Source of the DNA: Candidatus Desulfarcum epimagneticum
GTDB taxonomy: Bacteria; Desulfobacterota; Desulfobacteria; Desulfobacterales; CR-1
Length of the DNA: 64,000 nucleotides
Assembly (NCBI GenBank): GCA_900659855.1
Contig: CAACVI010000002.1
Span: 1-64,000, forward strand
Direction: 5' to 3'
The notes below the pieces were generated by a model. It did no database searches. It was not told where the DNA came from and saw only the letters and a list, made by a program, of their open reading frames with translations. Of the stretch, positions 45,199 through 54,365 are shown piece by piece. Numbering within the stretch: the first letter of the stretch is position 1; each line of letters begins with the position of its first letter. The position numbers and the translations under genes are program-made.

Positions 45199-46020
45199 CT
45201 ACAAAACATCCGGGAAGTGGGGTTGAAGCCTTTTGAAAACAAAAGCGCCCAGGCACAGGGCGGACAGGGCAAAAGCCCAGTAAAACGCGGTGTCAAGGGG
45301 ATAAGCCCAGAAGGGAACAAAGGTGATAAAGGAATCCCGGTAGCCCCTGACCAGGTAATAGACGGGGTTTAAATAGAAAAAAGGTTTGATTTTTTCCGGC
45401 ATGATGGAAATATTCCACACAATGGGAGTGAACCAGAAAAGGGTTCTCATGGCCACGCTCACAATCTGGGGAAGGTCCCTGAAAAAAGGAGCGATTCCCG
45501 CAGCCATCCACCCGACGCCCATGGCGAGAACGCTCGCGGCAAAAAGGTAATAGAAAAACTGGAGATAGCATAAACCAAACGGCATTCCATTCAGCGACAG
45601 AAAAATCAAAAGGATCAAAAGAAACGCCAGATGGGCCGCCATTCCCTTGAAAATCACGACCAGAGGCAGGACCTGGGATGGAAAAACGGTTTTTTTGACC
45701 AGGTGGGCGCTGGATATGACACACTGGGCCGAATCCGATATGATTTCGGAAAAAAACTGCCAGGCGCACATGCCCGCCACCAGCCAGACGGAAAAAGGAA
45801 TATCCCCCTCCACTTTTGTTTTAAAGCCGACGCCGAAAACCATCCAGAATATGAAAATAACGCTCACGGGATGGATGAATGTCCAGGCAAAGCCTAAAAA
45901 AGAGCCGATATGTTTGGATAAAATTTCCCTTTTGGCCATTTCCAGGATCAGGTAGCGTCGGGTGAAAAGAGGGCTTATGAATGTCAAAAATTTCATGATG
46001 GATTTATTTTTCAGAAGCAT
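45199..46020 (-). CDS. ABC-2 type polysaccharide exporter permease (Wzm-like)
   Basis: 273 residues, about six membrane segments: FAWTFIHPVSVIFIFWMVFG, LPLVVIFKGMAAHLAFLLIL, FFYYLFAASVLAMGVGWMAA, TLFWFTPIVWNIS, and a C-terminal pair. FFRDLPQIVSVAM and LNPVYYLVRGYRDSF are typical of O-antigen/teichoic-acid/capsule ABC-2 permeases. AGGA precedes the ATG. The expected ATPase partner (Wzt) is not adjacent; the gene converges on the two-domain glycosyltransferase, and only debris lies behind it. Confidence 0.88.
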   Translation of the reverse strand: MLLKNKSIMKFLTFISPLFTRRYLILEMAKREILSKHIGSFLGFAWTFIHPVSVIFIFWMVFGVGFKTKVEGDIPFSVWLVAGMCAWQFFSEIISDSAQCVISSAHLVKKTVFPSQVLPLVVIFKGMAAHLAFLLILLIFLSLNGMPFGLCYLQFFYYLFAASVLAMGVGWMAAGIAPFFRDLPQIVSVAMRTLFWFTPIVWNISIMPEKIKPFFYLNPVYYLVRGYRDSFITFVPFWAYPLDTAFYWAFALSALCLGAFVFKRLQPHFPDVL

Positions 46021-46453
46021 GCTTTCCTGTCGAGCTCTTTCGATAGAATGTCCGCAATTCGACTTGAGGCCTGCCCACCCCCAAAGGGCTGTTCAATATG
46101 ACGCCTCTTCCCGCGCGCCCCCTGAGTCCGAAAGAATAAAATGGAAATTGTCCTGTTAGCGGCGCAAAAAATACCAATTTGAAAATGTCAATTTAAACCG
46201 GTTTTTTATTTTCTTCAACAAAATTATTTTTAAATTTTTTCGTAAGTATGACTTCCTGAAAAAAATAAACCTTTGATAAAAATGGAAAAAAATGCTACAA
46301 AACAGGAAAACTCAGAACTCACATTCCGCACCCTTTTTGTGAAAATTATAATTATTTTATTTGTTAAAAAAACAAAAGTTTATATGTTTCACCTCTGTAG
46401 CGAATAAAATGGGTTTTCGGCAAATTGTCCTCCAAAAAAGAAATACTTTACAT
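46021..46453. other. AT-rich intergenic region upstream of the permease gene
   Basis: No gene or convincing open frame. The first 140 bp are moderately GC-rich. The rest is strongly AT-rich with long A and T runs and may hold the permease promoter. It leads directly into a MITE-like element. Confidence 0.4.
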
Positions 46454-46624
46454 CATTAGTGTCCGGTTAAGCTTGAAAAAAAGAATTTCGTGCCTCTAAC
46501 CGGCTGATTTTATTAGAGACGAATTTTAATCCAATTTCAAGTCGTTGTCACCCTAAATAAATTTTAAACATTTGTTATTGTTGAAAATAATAGCATTGAG
46601 GTCGATTTAAACCGGACACTGCTG
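46454..46624. mobile_element. MITE-like element with terminal inverted repeats and 9-bp target duplication
   Basis: The ends are inverted repeats: CATTAGTGTCCGGTTAA at the left, and the complement of the right end reads CAGCAGTGTCCGGTTTAA. The direct repeat ACTTTACAT flanks it on both sides (46445-46453 and 46625-46633), as expected for a target-site duplication. The 171-bp interior has no coding frame. GTGTCCGGTTAA ends resemble those of IS4-like transposons. Confidence 0.75.
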
Positions 46625-46836
46625 ACTTTACATATCCTCAAGAAATTGTAATAATTACTCAATAAGCATGATTTTTTACCCATGCTGGTCAATTTTTTAT
46701 TATAATATCAATAATTTGAAAAATATTTTCATCGCCCATGGCGACTTTTCCGTTTCAGGAATATCATAAAAAATACTCAAAAAGCTGTTAAGAAGGGTGC
46801 GGAAAGTGTGTCAGAAGCGGCAACCGACGGGTTAAA

Positions 46837-46962
46837 ATGGCCCAATTCATCCCATGGGAAGAATTTGAATCCGCCTGCTGCCACTCCCTTTCAGGCTCTC
46901 ACATGGGGCAGCCCGCTTTGCCGGCCAGAGTGGCCATCGGAGCGCTGATCATCAAACCCTGA
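46837..46962 (+). pseudogene. Fragment of a transposase N terminus (InsH/DUF772-like)
   Basis: A 41-codon frame reads MAQFIPWEEFESACCHSLSG, then SHMGQPALPARVAIGALIIK and stops. This matches the start of IS5/IS1182-like transposases (IPWEEFE...MGAPAKP.RMALGALII). The rest of the gene is missing. The next gene starts 12 bp after. The intervening 46634-46836 holds no gene. Confidence 0.55.
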
Positions 46963-46973
46963 AGAGAGAGAAA

Positions 46974-48275
46974 ATGTCAAAGAAGATTAAACGGTTTTAT
47001 ATAAATTTCCTTGCCGCCGCAAACATATTAAAGCGAATATTTTTAAGAATAATATTTGAAAAAGCGACCCCTTTTTTCACCCGGGAGGGAAATGAAAATC
47101 AAAATAACGCTAAATATGAAGAAGTCAAACGGTCTCTTCATCAAAATAATGGAAATCTGATTGTCGTCTTCCCTGTGATTGACTGGAAATTTCGCTGGCA
47201 GAGGCCGCAGCAGATTGTCAGCAGGTTGTCAAAGCGTCATTTTACAGTGATATATATCGCCATGAGTCTTCTGGAAAAAGGCCGGGCTTATGAAAACGCC
47301 ATTGACGCGGGTCGGGATGTGGCAACCGTTGGACTTCAAGATCATATTTATCAAATATACCTGCATAGCGAAGGCCCTTTAAATATCTATGCGGATATGC
47401 CCAGGGGAGACAATTTAGAGAATATTTATTTTGGATTGGCCTCCATGTTAGAAGAAATTCGGCCGCAGAAAATATATTATCTCATTCACTTCCCGGGATG
47501 GAGTCATGTGGCTTATAAATTACAGGAGAATTTTGGAGGTAAAATGGTTTTTGACTGTATGGACGATCACAGCGGATTCTCAACCAATACAAAAGAAGCG
47601 ATCCAAGGCGAGGAAATTCTGATTCAAAAATCCAACATAGTCATCGTCACATCGGATATCTTAAAAGAAAAAGCCAATGGCCTTAATCCCGCCGTCATCC
47701 AAATAAAAAACGGAACGGAATTTGAACATTTTTTTTCCCCTGTTAAAAATGGAGCCTTGGATCATCTGGGAAAAAGCCTCGTCATCGGTTATCACGGGGC
47801 AATATCCGACTGGTTTGATACTGAAATCATTGAATATTGCGCAAGGGAAAAAACGGAATGGGAATATGTTTTAATTGGCGATACCTTTGGTTGCGACATC
47901 AAAAATTGCAGCCGGCTAAGCAATGTCCATTTTCTGGGAGAAAAAGATTACAAACAATTGCCCGGGTATCTGGCTTATTTTGATGTGTGCGTGATTCCTT
48001 TTAAGATGATTTCCCTGACCCTTGCCACTGATCCGGTCAAATTTTATGAATATTTAAGCGCCGGGAAACCAGTTGTGACTGTGGATTTGCCTGAATTGCG
48101 CCCATATGGAAAGGTTTGTTATACGGCTTCTAATAAAGAAGAGTTTTTGATAAAATTGGAAAAAGCGATTGAGGAGAAAGATGATCCGGCTCTCATAGAA
48201 AGAAGGATCTCCATGGCAAAGGAAAACTCATGGGACAGCAGAGTCAAGGCGCTGTTTTCCAACGGCGTATTTTAA
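46974..48275 (+). CDS. Glycosyltransferase, GT-B fold (family 4-like)
   Basis: 433 residues, GAGAGAG upstream of the ATG. A basic N-terminal 60 residues, with a possible membrane-associating helix (INFLAAANILKRIFLRIIF), precede VVFPVIDWKFRWQRPQQIVS. The latter is a pattern found in glycosyltransferases with the DW..RPQ box. The donor domain has LVIGYHGAISDWFDTEIIEY, NVHFLGEKDYKQLPGYLAYF, and DPVKFYEYLSAGKPVVTVDL. It opens a plus-strand run of five polysaccharide genes with lower GC than the core. Confidence 0.85.
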   Translation: MSKKIKRFYINFLAAANILKRIFLRIIFEKATPFFTREGNENQNNAKYEEVKRSLHQNNGNLIVVFPVIDWKFRWQRPQQIVSRLSKRHFTVIYIAMSLLEKGRAYENAIDAGRDVATVGLQDHIYQIYLHSEGPLNIYADMPRGDNLENIYFGLASMLEEIRPQKIYYLIHFPGWSHVAYKLQENFGGKMVFDCMDDHSGFSTNTKEAIQGEEILIQKSNIVIVTSDILKEKANGLNPAVIQIKNGTEFEHFFSPVKNGALDHLGKSLVIGYHGAISDWFDTEIIEYCAREKTEWEYVLIGDTFGCDIKNCSRLSNVHFLGEKDYKQLPGYLAYFDVCVIPFKMISLTLATDPVKFYEYLSAGKPVVTVDLPELRPYGKVCYTASNKEEFLIKLEKAIEEKDDPALIERRISMAKENSWDSRVKALFSNGVF

Positions 48276-48303
48276 ATTTAAGCGAGTAAGGGCAGGATTA
48301 TTG

Positions 48304-49359
48304 ATGAAACCGTTATTGGCAAGCATTGTTGTGTTGAGCTTTAATCAATTAGAAAAAACAACCCGGCCATGCATCGAAAGCATCTATCGACATACCGATC
48401 CGGAAAAATTTGAGCTGATCGTTGTGGACAACGCTTCAGAGGATGGCGCCCCCCAATATCTGCGGGGATTGATGGCTGAACATGACAATATTAAAATTTG
48501 CCTGAACAAAACCAACAGGGGGTATGCGGGCGGCAATAATGACGGAATGAAGCTGGCGGAAGGGAAATATATTGCGTTGTTGAACAATGACACGCTGGCG
48601 ACGCCAGGCTGGCTGGAACAGTTGACTGATATCCTGGCGAAAAATCCTGGAACAGGTTTGTTGTCGCCCATCACCAATTATGCGGGGAATGAGCAATGCG
48701 TTGAACTTCCCGGGATAACGGAAAAAAATTATTGTGAAGTGGCCCGGGTGTATACCCACCGGCGAAGAAACAGTTTGTTTGAAACGGAAAAAGTCGGATT
48801 TTTTTGTGTCGCCATGCCGTCCTGGGTGCCTGAAAGAATCGGTTTTCTTGATGAGGCTTTTGGGATGGGACTGTTTGAAGATGACGATTATTGCCTGAGG
48901 GTGAAAAATGATTTGGGGCTTTCGGTGTGCGTCACTGAAGGGTGTTTTATTTTTCATAAAGGAAGCTCGTCTTTTAAAAAACTTGACCCGGCGCGATACC
49001 AGGCTTTATTTGATCGAAATCGAAAATATTTTTGTGAAAAACACAATATCCAATGGAGGTTTGGGGATATTGCCGAAGCCTTCCTGGCTAAACTCGAGAA
49101 AGATATTGAAAGTTATGAAACCGGGGGCTCGGAAAAATCACGGCATATTGAATCCATACGCGTGCGTCTTACTCATTTCCGAAATGCGATTTTTCAATTA
49201 AAACATTTTGAAACCGATTTTATATCAATGAATTCACAAGGGGCTGCCGAGGCGGAGTTCCAAGGCGACCATTGGCGATTAAGAGGAAAACTGACTCGTC
49301 GATTGGGAAAAATTCGCAAATCCATAGACCGTAAACTTGCCGGCATCTTTAGAAAATAG
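48304..49359 (+). CDS. Glycosyltransferase family 2 (paralogue 1)
   Basis: 351 residues. GT-A domain: ASIVVLSFNQLEKTTRPCIE, LIVVDNASEDGAPQYLRGL, NRGYAGGNNDGMKLAEGKYI, ALLNNDTLATPGWLEQL (DxD-like NND), then FFCVAMPSWVPERIGFLDEA and MGLFEDDDYCLRVKNDLGLS. A helical C-terminal tail of about 100 residues follows. ATG 48304 is preferred to TTG 48301. Clearly paralogous to the next gene, so the two probably add related sugars such as rhamnose; the sugar is inferred only from family tendency. Confidence 0.9.
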   Translation: MKPLLASIVVLSFNQLEKTTRPCIESIYRHTDPEKFELIVVDNASEDGAPQYLRGLMAEHDNIKICLNKTNRGYAGGNNDGMKLAEGKYIALLNNDTLATPGWLEQLTDILAKNPGTGLLSPITNYAGNEQCVELPGITEKNYCEVARVYTHRRRNSLFETEKVGFFCVAMPSWVPERIGFLDEAFGMGLFEDDDYCLRVKNDLGLSVCVTEGCFIFHKGSSSFKKLDPARYQALFDRNRKYFCEKHNIQWRFGDIAEAFLAKLEKDIESYETGGSEKSRHIESIRVRLTHFRNAIFQLKHFETDFISMNSQGAAEAEFQGDHWRLRGKLTRRLGKIRKSIDRKLAGIFRK

Positions 49360-49367
49360 ACATAAAA

Positions 49368-50450
49368 ATGGAAACGCCTGTTGTCAGCATTATTGTTTTA
49401 ACGTTCAATCAATTGGAAAAAGCCACAAAATTTTGTATTGAAAGCGTCATTAAAAATACCGATTTGCGGAAAAACGAACTCATTGTCGTGGACAACGCCT
49501 CCACAGACAACACCCCCGGGTTTTTAAGAAAACTGGAAAGTTCCCCCGGAAAGATCAGGGTCAAACTCAATCAATGGAACAGGGGCTATGCCGGGGGAAA
49601 TAATGACGGAATCAGGATGGCTCGCGGTCGGTATATTGTTTTGCTGAACAACGACACCCTGACGCCCGCCGGTTGGCTGGGCCCATTGGTGAATGCGCTT
49701 GAAACCCATCCCAATATTGGTCTGGCGGGGCCTGTCACCAATTTCGCCGGAAATGAGCAACGCATTGAATTGAGAGGCTTAAATCGACAAAATTTTGAAA
49801 AGATCGCGGCCGGATATACCTCCAGAAATAAAGGAATATGGTTTGAGACGCATCGACTGGGTTTTTTTTGTGTGGCGATGCGCGCTGAATTGATTGGGGA
49901 AATCGGCTATCTGGATGAAGAATTCGGCATCGGAATGTTTGAGGATGATGATTTTTGTTTGCGAGTCATGAAAGAAAGGCGGCAAAGTCCGGCTGTGCTC
50001 GAAGATTGTTTTGTTTACCACATGGGGGGGGCTTCATTCAAGCATTTCAGCCATGATGATTATTATGCCCTTTTTAGGAAAAATGAAAAATACTTTTTGA
50101 AAAAACACGGGTTTAACTGGATTCTTTCTGATTCGCTTCTGGCCTATTGGGCCAAACTTGAACGTGATTTTTCAGCTTTCCGTGAACAAACCGGGCGTCT
50201 TGATCCCAATATTGAAAGGGCGCTTGTGCGGTTTGAGGATTTTAAACATTTGCTCATTCAGTCTTATGTCGCGGAAAGAAAACCAATGGATCACAATAAG
50301 ACCACGAGTCCGCTGGCAAAGAAATATCAAAGGCAAATTCGCCGGGAAATTTTCAGGCGGGAATTCATATCGGGTTCCATGAATCAAAAATGGAATTATT
50401 TGAAGGCCATAAAGTCATCGTTAATTGAAAGGAAATGGAATAAAGTTTGA
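49368..50450 (+). CDS. Glycosyltransferase family 2 (paralogue 2)
   Basis: 360 residues, 8 bp after paralogue 1 and aligned with it along the catalytic domain: SIIVLTFNQLEKATKFCIES, ELIVVDNASTDNTPGFLRKL, NRGYAGGNNDGIRMARGRYI, VLLNNDTLTPAGWLGPL, FFCVAMRAELIGEIGYLDEE and GMFEDDDFCLRVMKERRQSP. C-terminal helical tail with basic residues. The stop overlaps the start of wecB. Confidence 0.9.
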   Translation: METPVVSIIVLTFNQLEKATKFCIESVIKNTDLRKNELIVVDNASTDNTPGFLRKLESSPGKIRVKLNQWNRGYAGGNNDGIRMARGRYIVLLNNDTLTPAGWLGPLVNALETHPNIGLAGPVTNFAGNEQRIELRGLNRQNFEKIAAGYTSRNKGIWFETHRLGFFCVAMRAELIGEIGYLDEEFGIGMFEDDDFCLRVMKERRQSPAVLEDCFVYHMGGASFKHFSHDDYYALFRKNEKYFLKKHGFNWILSDSLLAYWAKLERDFSAFREQTGRLDPNIERALVRFEDFKHLLIQSYVAERKPMDHNKTTSPLAKKYQRQIRREIFRREFISGSMNQKWNYLKAIKSSLIERKWNKV

Positions 50451-51562
50451 AAAAAATAATCGCGATCATCGGCACGCGGCCAGAAGCCATAAAAATGGCG
50501 CCGGTTATTTTTATGCTAAAAAATCGAAAATGGGCAAAAGTTTGTGTGGTGGCCACTGCCCAGCACAGAGAGATGATGGATCAGGCGTTGTCCTTATTTG
50601 GAATAACGCCTGATCTGGATTTAAATTTGATGAAACCCCATCAAACTCTTCCGGAATTAACCGCGAAACTGCTGACGGAACTGGACAAGGTTTTTTGCGC
50701 TGAAACGCCGGATGCCGTCTTGGCCCAGGGGGATACGACAACAGTGATGACAGCGGCTATGGCAAGTTTTTATCGGCATGTTCCTTTTGGGCATGTTGAG
50801 GCAGGGTTGCGCACGGGGAATTTGGCGGATCCCTTTCCTGAAGAGATGAACAGAGTTGTCGTTGGACGTTTGGCGCGCTGGCATTTTGCCCCGACGGAAA
50901 GCGCCCGGGAAAATTTGTTGGCTGAAGGCATAAATAAAAAACATATTCATTTTACCGGAAACACGGTGATAGACGCCCTGCTCCGAGTGAAGAAAGAGAA
51001 ACGCGTCCTTGATATGCCATTGGCCCCAAATAAGCGTTTTATATTGCTCACAGTCCATCGACGTAAAAATTTTGGCAAGCCCATGGGGAAAATTATGCGG
51101 GCTGTTTTGGAACTGTTGGAGAAAAATAAAGACATCCAGGTCCTTTATCCCCGGCACCCCAATACCGATGCCACAAAATTGTCCTGCCATAAGGCATTGA
51201 TGGGTCATCCAAGATTTTTTTTGTCAAACCCGTTGGATTATATGTCGTTTATCATGGCAATGAAGAAATCTTATATGATTCTCACCGATTCGGGAGGCGT
51301 TCAGGAAGAGGCGCCGTTTTTTGCAAAACCGACCCTTGTTCTGCGAAACGAAACGGAACGACCCGAAGGCGTTCGGGAAGGCGTGGCGAGATTGGTGGGC
51401 GCGGAAACTGAACGAATTGTGTCCCAAGCACAAAAAATATTGGATGACAAGGATGAGTATATAAAAATGGCTAAAGGCATTTCTCCCTATGGTGACGGGC
51501 ATGCGGCCGGTCGAATCGTGGAAATTTTAAAACGGGATTTGGCCGAAAGCGAGGATCAATGA
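50447..51562 (+). CDS. wecB: UDP-N-acetylglucosamine 2-epimerase (non-hydrolysing)
   Basis: 371-residue epimerase making UDP-ManNAc for surface glycans. Family segments are IIAIIGTRPEAIKMAPVIFM, VVATAQHREMMDQALSLFGI, LAQGDTTTVMTAAMASFYRH, HVEAGLRTGNLADPFPEEMN, FTGNTVIDALL, LTVHRRKNFGKPM and LTDSGGVQEEAPFFAKPTLV. Length is normal. TTG start overlapping the upstream stop codon. Its presence suggests ManNAc or a derivative such as ManNAcA in the polysaccharide. Confidence 0.95.
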   Translation: MKKIIAIIGTRPEAIKMAPVIFMLKNRKWAKVCVVATAQHREMMDQALSLFGITPDLDLNLMKPHQTLPELTAKLLTELDKVFCAETPDAVLAQGDTTTVMTAAMASFYRHVPFGHVEAGLRTGNLADPFPEEMNRVVVGRLARWHFAPTESARENLLAEGINKKHIHFTGNTVIDALLRVKKEKRVLDMPLAPNKRFILLTVHRRKNFGKPMGKIMRAVLELLEKNKDIQVLYPRHPNTDATKLSCHKALMGHPRFFLSNPLDYMSFIMAMKKSYMILTDSGGVQEEAPFFAKPTLVLRNETERPEGVREGVARLVGAETERIVSQAQKILDDKDEYIKMAKGISPYGDGHAAGRIVEILKRDLAESEDQ

Positions 51563-52833
51563 AATTGCTCCTCATTGCCTATGAATACCCCCCCATATTG
51601 GGGCCCCAGTCGCTTCGCTGGTTTTACCTGGCCAATGAACTGGTGGCCGCCCATGATGACTTGAGACTGCATGTGTTGACAGCCGATATCAAGGATATAT
51701 GGGGTTTTTCAGGGGTAATTCATCAGAAAATCAAGGTGCGCCGCGTTTTCCCCGGGCCATTTATTGGTTTGTCGGGTTGGCTGGCCACCCGAATGAGAAA
51801 AAAACAGAAGACCTTTCCCACATTTTTGACCGGAAAAACCGGTTTATTAACAAAAATTTATTTGTGTTTAAGGCAAATTTTGAATCAAGTGATATTCCCG
51901 GATGTCCGCACTGAGTGGCTACCTTTTGCATGGATCGCAATGAAACGCTTGATGAAACAACATGATTTTGATGTTGTGATCAGCGCATATGAACCCGGGG
52001 TCAATCTGATGCTGGGTTGGCTGAATAAAAAAAAACACCGAAACAAGACATGGATACTGGATATGGCTGATCCGCTGATCACTCCCTATACCCCGAAATG
52101 GCGTTTGCCCCTCGATAAAATGATGGAAAAAAAAATATGCCGAATGGCGGATCATATCCTTGTGACAACGCCAGAACTGATTTTTTTGTTTAATAAGCGA
52201 CATGGCATTCCCACGCACAAATTCACGGTTATCCGCCAGGGATTTTAAACTCTCGTTATGAATCAAACCGATATTGACGAAATGCTTCGCTCCGAATTTG
52301 TTCTGCTTTTTACCGGGAATTTTTACCCCGGTTTCAGGGAACCCACACAGCTGATTCATGCATTAAAAGCCTTGCCTGAAATAAAATTAATCATAATCGG
52401 GGACACAAGTCGGTTTAATTGGTTATTTTTTGGTGTATGCCCTCAAATCAAATTATTGGGGGTGACAGATCATGCTAAATGCCGGCGGCTCCAGAAACAG
52501 GCGACGATGCTTGTCAATATTGGGAATAGACAATCATATCAGACGCCGGGCAAATTATTCGAGTACTTCGGCGCCCAAAGACCTGTTTTTCATATTGCCG
52601 GGCGCCCTGATGATGATATCTCTTTGTTGTTGAATAAACTGAATAGAGGAATCAGCGTCTATAACCAGAGCGATCAGATAGCCGAAGCCTTGGAAATCGC
52701 ATATGCCGACTGGAGGAAAGGGGCGCTGGATCAAAAATTTAATTTGTCTCTGGATACGGTAAAAGATTATTCATGGAGCGCAAACGCAAATTGTTTATAT
52801 AAAAAAATTAAAATGTTAGAAAAAAACGAATAA
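51559..52833 (+). pseudogene. Glycosyltransferase family 4 gene interrupted by one in-frame stop codon
   Basis: 51559-52248 encodes an N-terminal GT-B domain (MKLLLIAYEYPPILGPQSLR, WILDMADPLITPYTPKWRLP, HILVTTPELIFLFNKRHGIP, TVIRQGF) and ends with TAA at 52246-52248. The same frame then continues (52249-52833) with the donor domain: FVLLFTGNFYPGFREPTQLI, IKLLGVTDHAKCRRLQKQAT, QTPGKLFEYFGAQRPVFHIA. The two halves are in phase, so a single nonsense substitution splits an otherwise complete enzyme of about 424 residues. ATG 52258 could restart translation, making two polypeptides, but without a clear ribosome-binding site. Confidence 0.8.
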
Positions 52834-52918
52834 AAGGTCGGGACTCGGGCCAAAGATGATTTTATTTTTTTTGGAGTTTCTGGAGCAGACCCAAAAAAAA
52901 CGCGGATTTTTTTATTTG

Positions 52919-54226
52919 TCAAAGACGCTTCTTTTCCGGGGGAATTCTAACGTCGCGGCGCGCTTTAAGCCATTTATCAAAAGACATGGCCTTTGAGATG
53001 ATAGGCCGCATAAAAAAAAGGCGTTGGCCAAAGTTAAGGCATTTTTTGCTTAATCGCCAAGAAAGGCTGTTTTCCATATCCTGAATCCGGAGTTTTTTGG
53101 CTCGCAGGATTTGTGATTGTTCGGCTATGGCTTTTTTTTTGGATTCCAGAGCGTTTGACTGCCGAGCCAGGATATTTTCTTTGTCTTGCAGGGTCTGAGC
53201 CTGCCGGGCCATGGTTTTTTGATTGGCTTCAAGGCTTTCGGCCTGTTTGGCGATGGTTTTCTCATTGACTTGGAGGGTTTCGGCCTGCCGGGTTCTGATT
53301 TTTTCATTGGCCTTCAGTGTCTCGGCCTGTTTCGTCATGATTTTTTTATTAGTATGAATGGTTCCGGGAAGTTTTTTCAGCTCCGGGGGATGCAGCAGGG
53401 CCTCATACCGGGAAAATTCCCGCCTTAAGGAATCCAATGTCTCAAGCGCGAGCACGCTGTCAAAATCGTTTCGGAATTTCAGAATTTTTTGAATGAAATC
53501 AGGAACTCCGTCAGCCGTGTCATCCCCGGATGTTTGATTCCCGGGGACTTTTCCCGGTGACACATGGTGATGTTTCAGGCCGGGATCAATAAAATCTTCG
53601 ATTTCTTTTTTTCTCCGGGCGATGGCGTCGGACAGGCCAAGGCCCCATTTTCCCGAGATTTGATCCGCCGCGAGACAGGGATTTTTCACCAGATCGTCAA
53701 AGTCGATCCATATCCGTCCGTATGGCCGGCTGTGATATTCCGCCCGGAGAAAATGTCCGGCCCACAAAAGCAAGCCTTTTTCGATGGAAAAACCGTTTCT
53801 TTTTTCAAGCGACCGGGCCGCCTCAAGGGGATGGCGGAAGGCCATGAGGACATGGATGTCCGCGCCCAGCGTTTTCAAGACCCTTTCATACAGGGGAAAC
53901 AGCAGGCAGATTCTCGGGTCCTTGATGGCAAAAACCGGTCGGTCTCCAAACTGTTCTGAAATGACGGACTTTAACTCGTCCTCATGCTCCAGAACCTGAT
54001 GGATTTGATCGTCGGAAAAAAACAGGTCATCCCATGAAGAGCCGACCTGTTTCAGGATTTTTTCGTTGAACAGGTTGATGTGTTTGTTTTCATAGTAGCC
54101 TTTGGGATTGTCCGGCCCGGGGGGAAGCAGCTCCGGCCCCAGGTGGATCCCCGTCCGGTCCAGTATCCCGGCCAGGGCGGATGTGCCGCTTCTGTGCATT
54201 CCCAAAACCAATATGCATTTTCGCAT
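52919..54226 (-). CDS. Sulfotransferase family protein with coiled-coil 14-residue repeats
   Basis: 435 residues. The N-terminal PAPS-dependent sulfotransferase domain (about 1-230) has CILVLGMHRSGTSALAGILD (5'-phosphosulfate loop), VFAIKDPRICLLFPLYERVL, and AFRHPLEAARSLEKRNGFSI (3'-phosphate region). Six 14-residue coiled-coil repeats and a basic C terminus follow. The longer open frame to 54454 is rejected: its extra N terminus is the translation of the 9-bp tandem repeat and the GC element at 54273-54365. ATG 54226 gives the usual family start. Likely modifies surface glycans, given the neighbours. Confidence 0.82.
   Translation of the reverse strand: MRKCILVLGMHRSGTSALAGILDRTGIHLGPELLPPGPDNPKGYYENKHINLFNEKILKQVGSSWDDLFFSDDQIHQVLEHEDELKSVISEQFGDRPVFAIKDPRICLLFPLYERVLKTLGADIHVLMAFRHPLEAARSLEKRNGFSIEKGLLLWAGHFLRAEYHSRPYGRIWIDFDDLVKNPCLAADQISGKWGLGLSDAIARRKKEIEDFIDPGLKHHHVSPGKVPGNQTSGDDTADGVPDFIQKILKFRNDFDSVLALETLDSLRREFSRYEALLHPPELKKLPGTIHTNKKIMTKQAETLKANEKIRTRQAETLQVNEKTIAKQAESLEANQKTMARQAQTLQDKENILARQSNALESKKKAIAEQSQILRAKKLRIQDMENSLSWRLSKKCLNFGQRLFFMRPIISKAMSFDKWLKARRDVRIPPEKKRL
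53093..53344 (-). repeat. Six 42-bp in-frame repeats encoding 14-residue coiled-coil units
   Basis: Units read KIMTKQAETLKANE, KIRTRQAETLQVNE, KTIAKQAESLEANQ, KTMARQAQTLQDKE, NILARQSNALESKK, KAIAEQSQILRAKK. Each is two heptads. Similarity decays toward the C terminus, as expected for stepwise internal duplication. Confidence 0.9.
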
Positions 54227-54272
54227 AAAATCACACCCTTTGTTTTGATTAAATCCAATAAACGCAACAAAC

Positions 54273-54365
54273 ACGAGGGCGGCCGCCGACCGCCCCTGCG
54301 ACCCAATAAACTCTAAAAACTCTATCAACTCAACAAACCCAAAAAACTCAACAAACTCAAACTCA
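54273..54365. repeat. GC-rich GGGCGG...CGCCCCT element followed by 9-bp tandem repeats
   Basis: A short inverted-repeat element (AGGGCGGCCGCCGACCGCCC, 54273-54292, plus CTGCG) is followed by a degenerate nonanucleotide array: AATAAACTC, TAAAAACTC, TATCAACTC, AACAAACCC, AAAAAACTC, AACAAACTC. The same pair, in the same order, recurs at 56146-56250. Confidence 0.75.
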
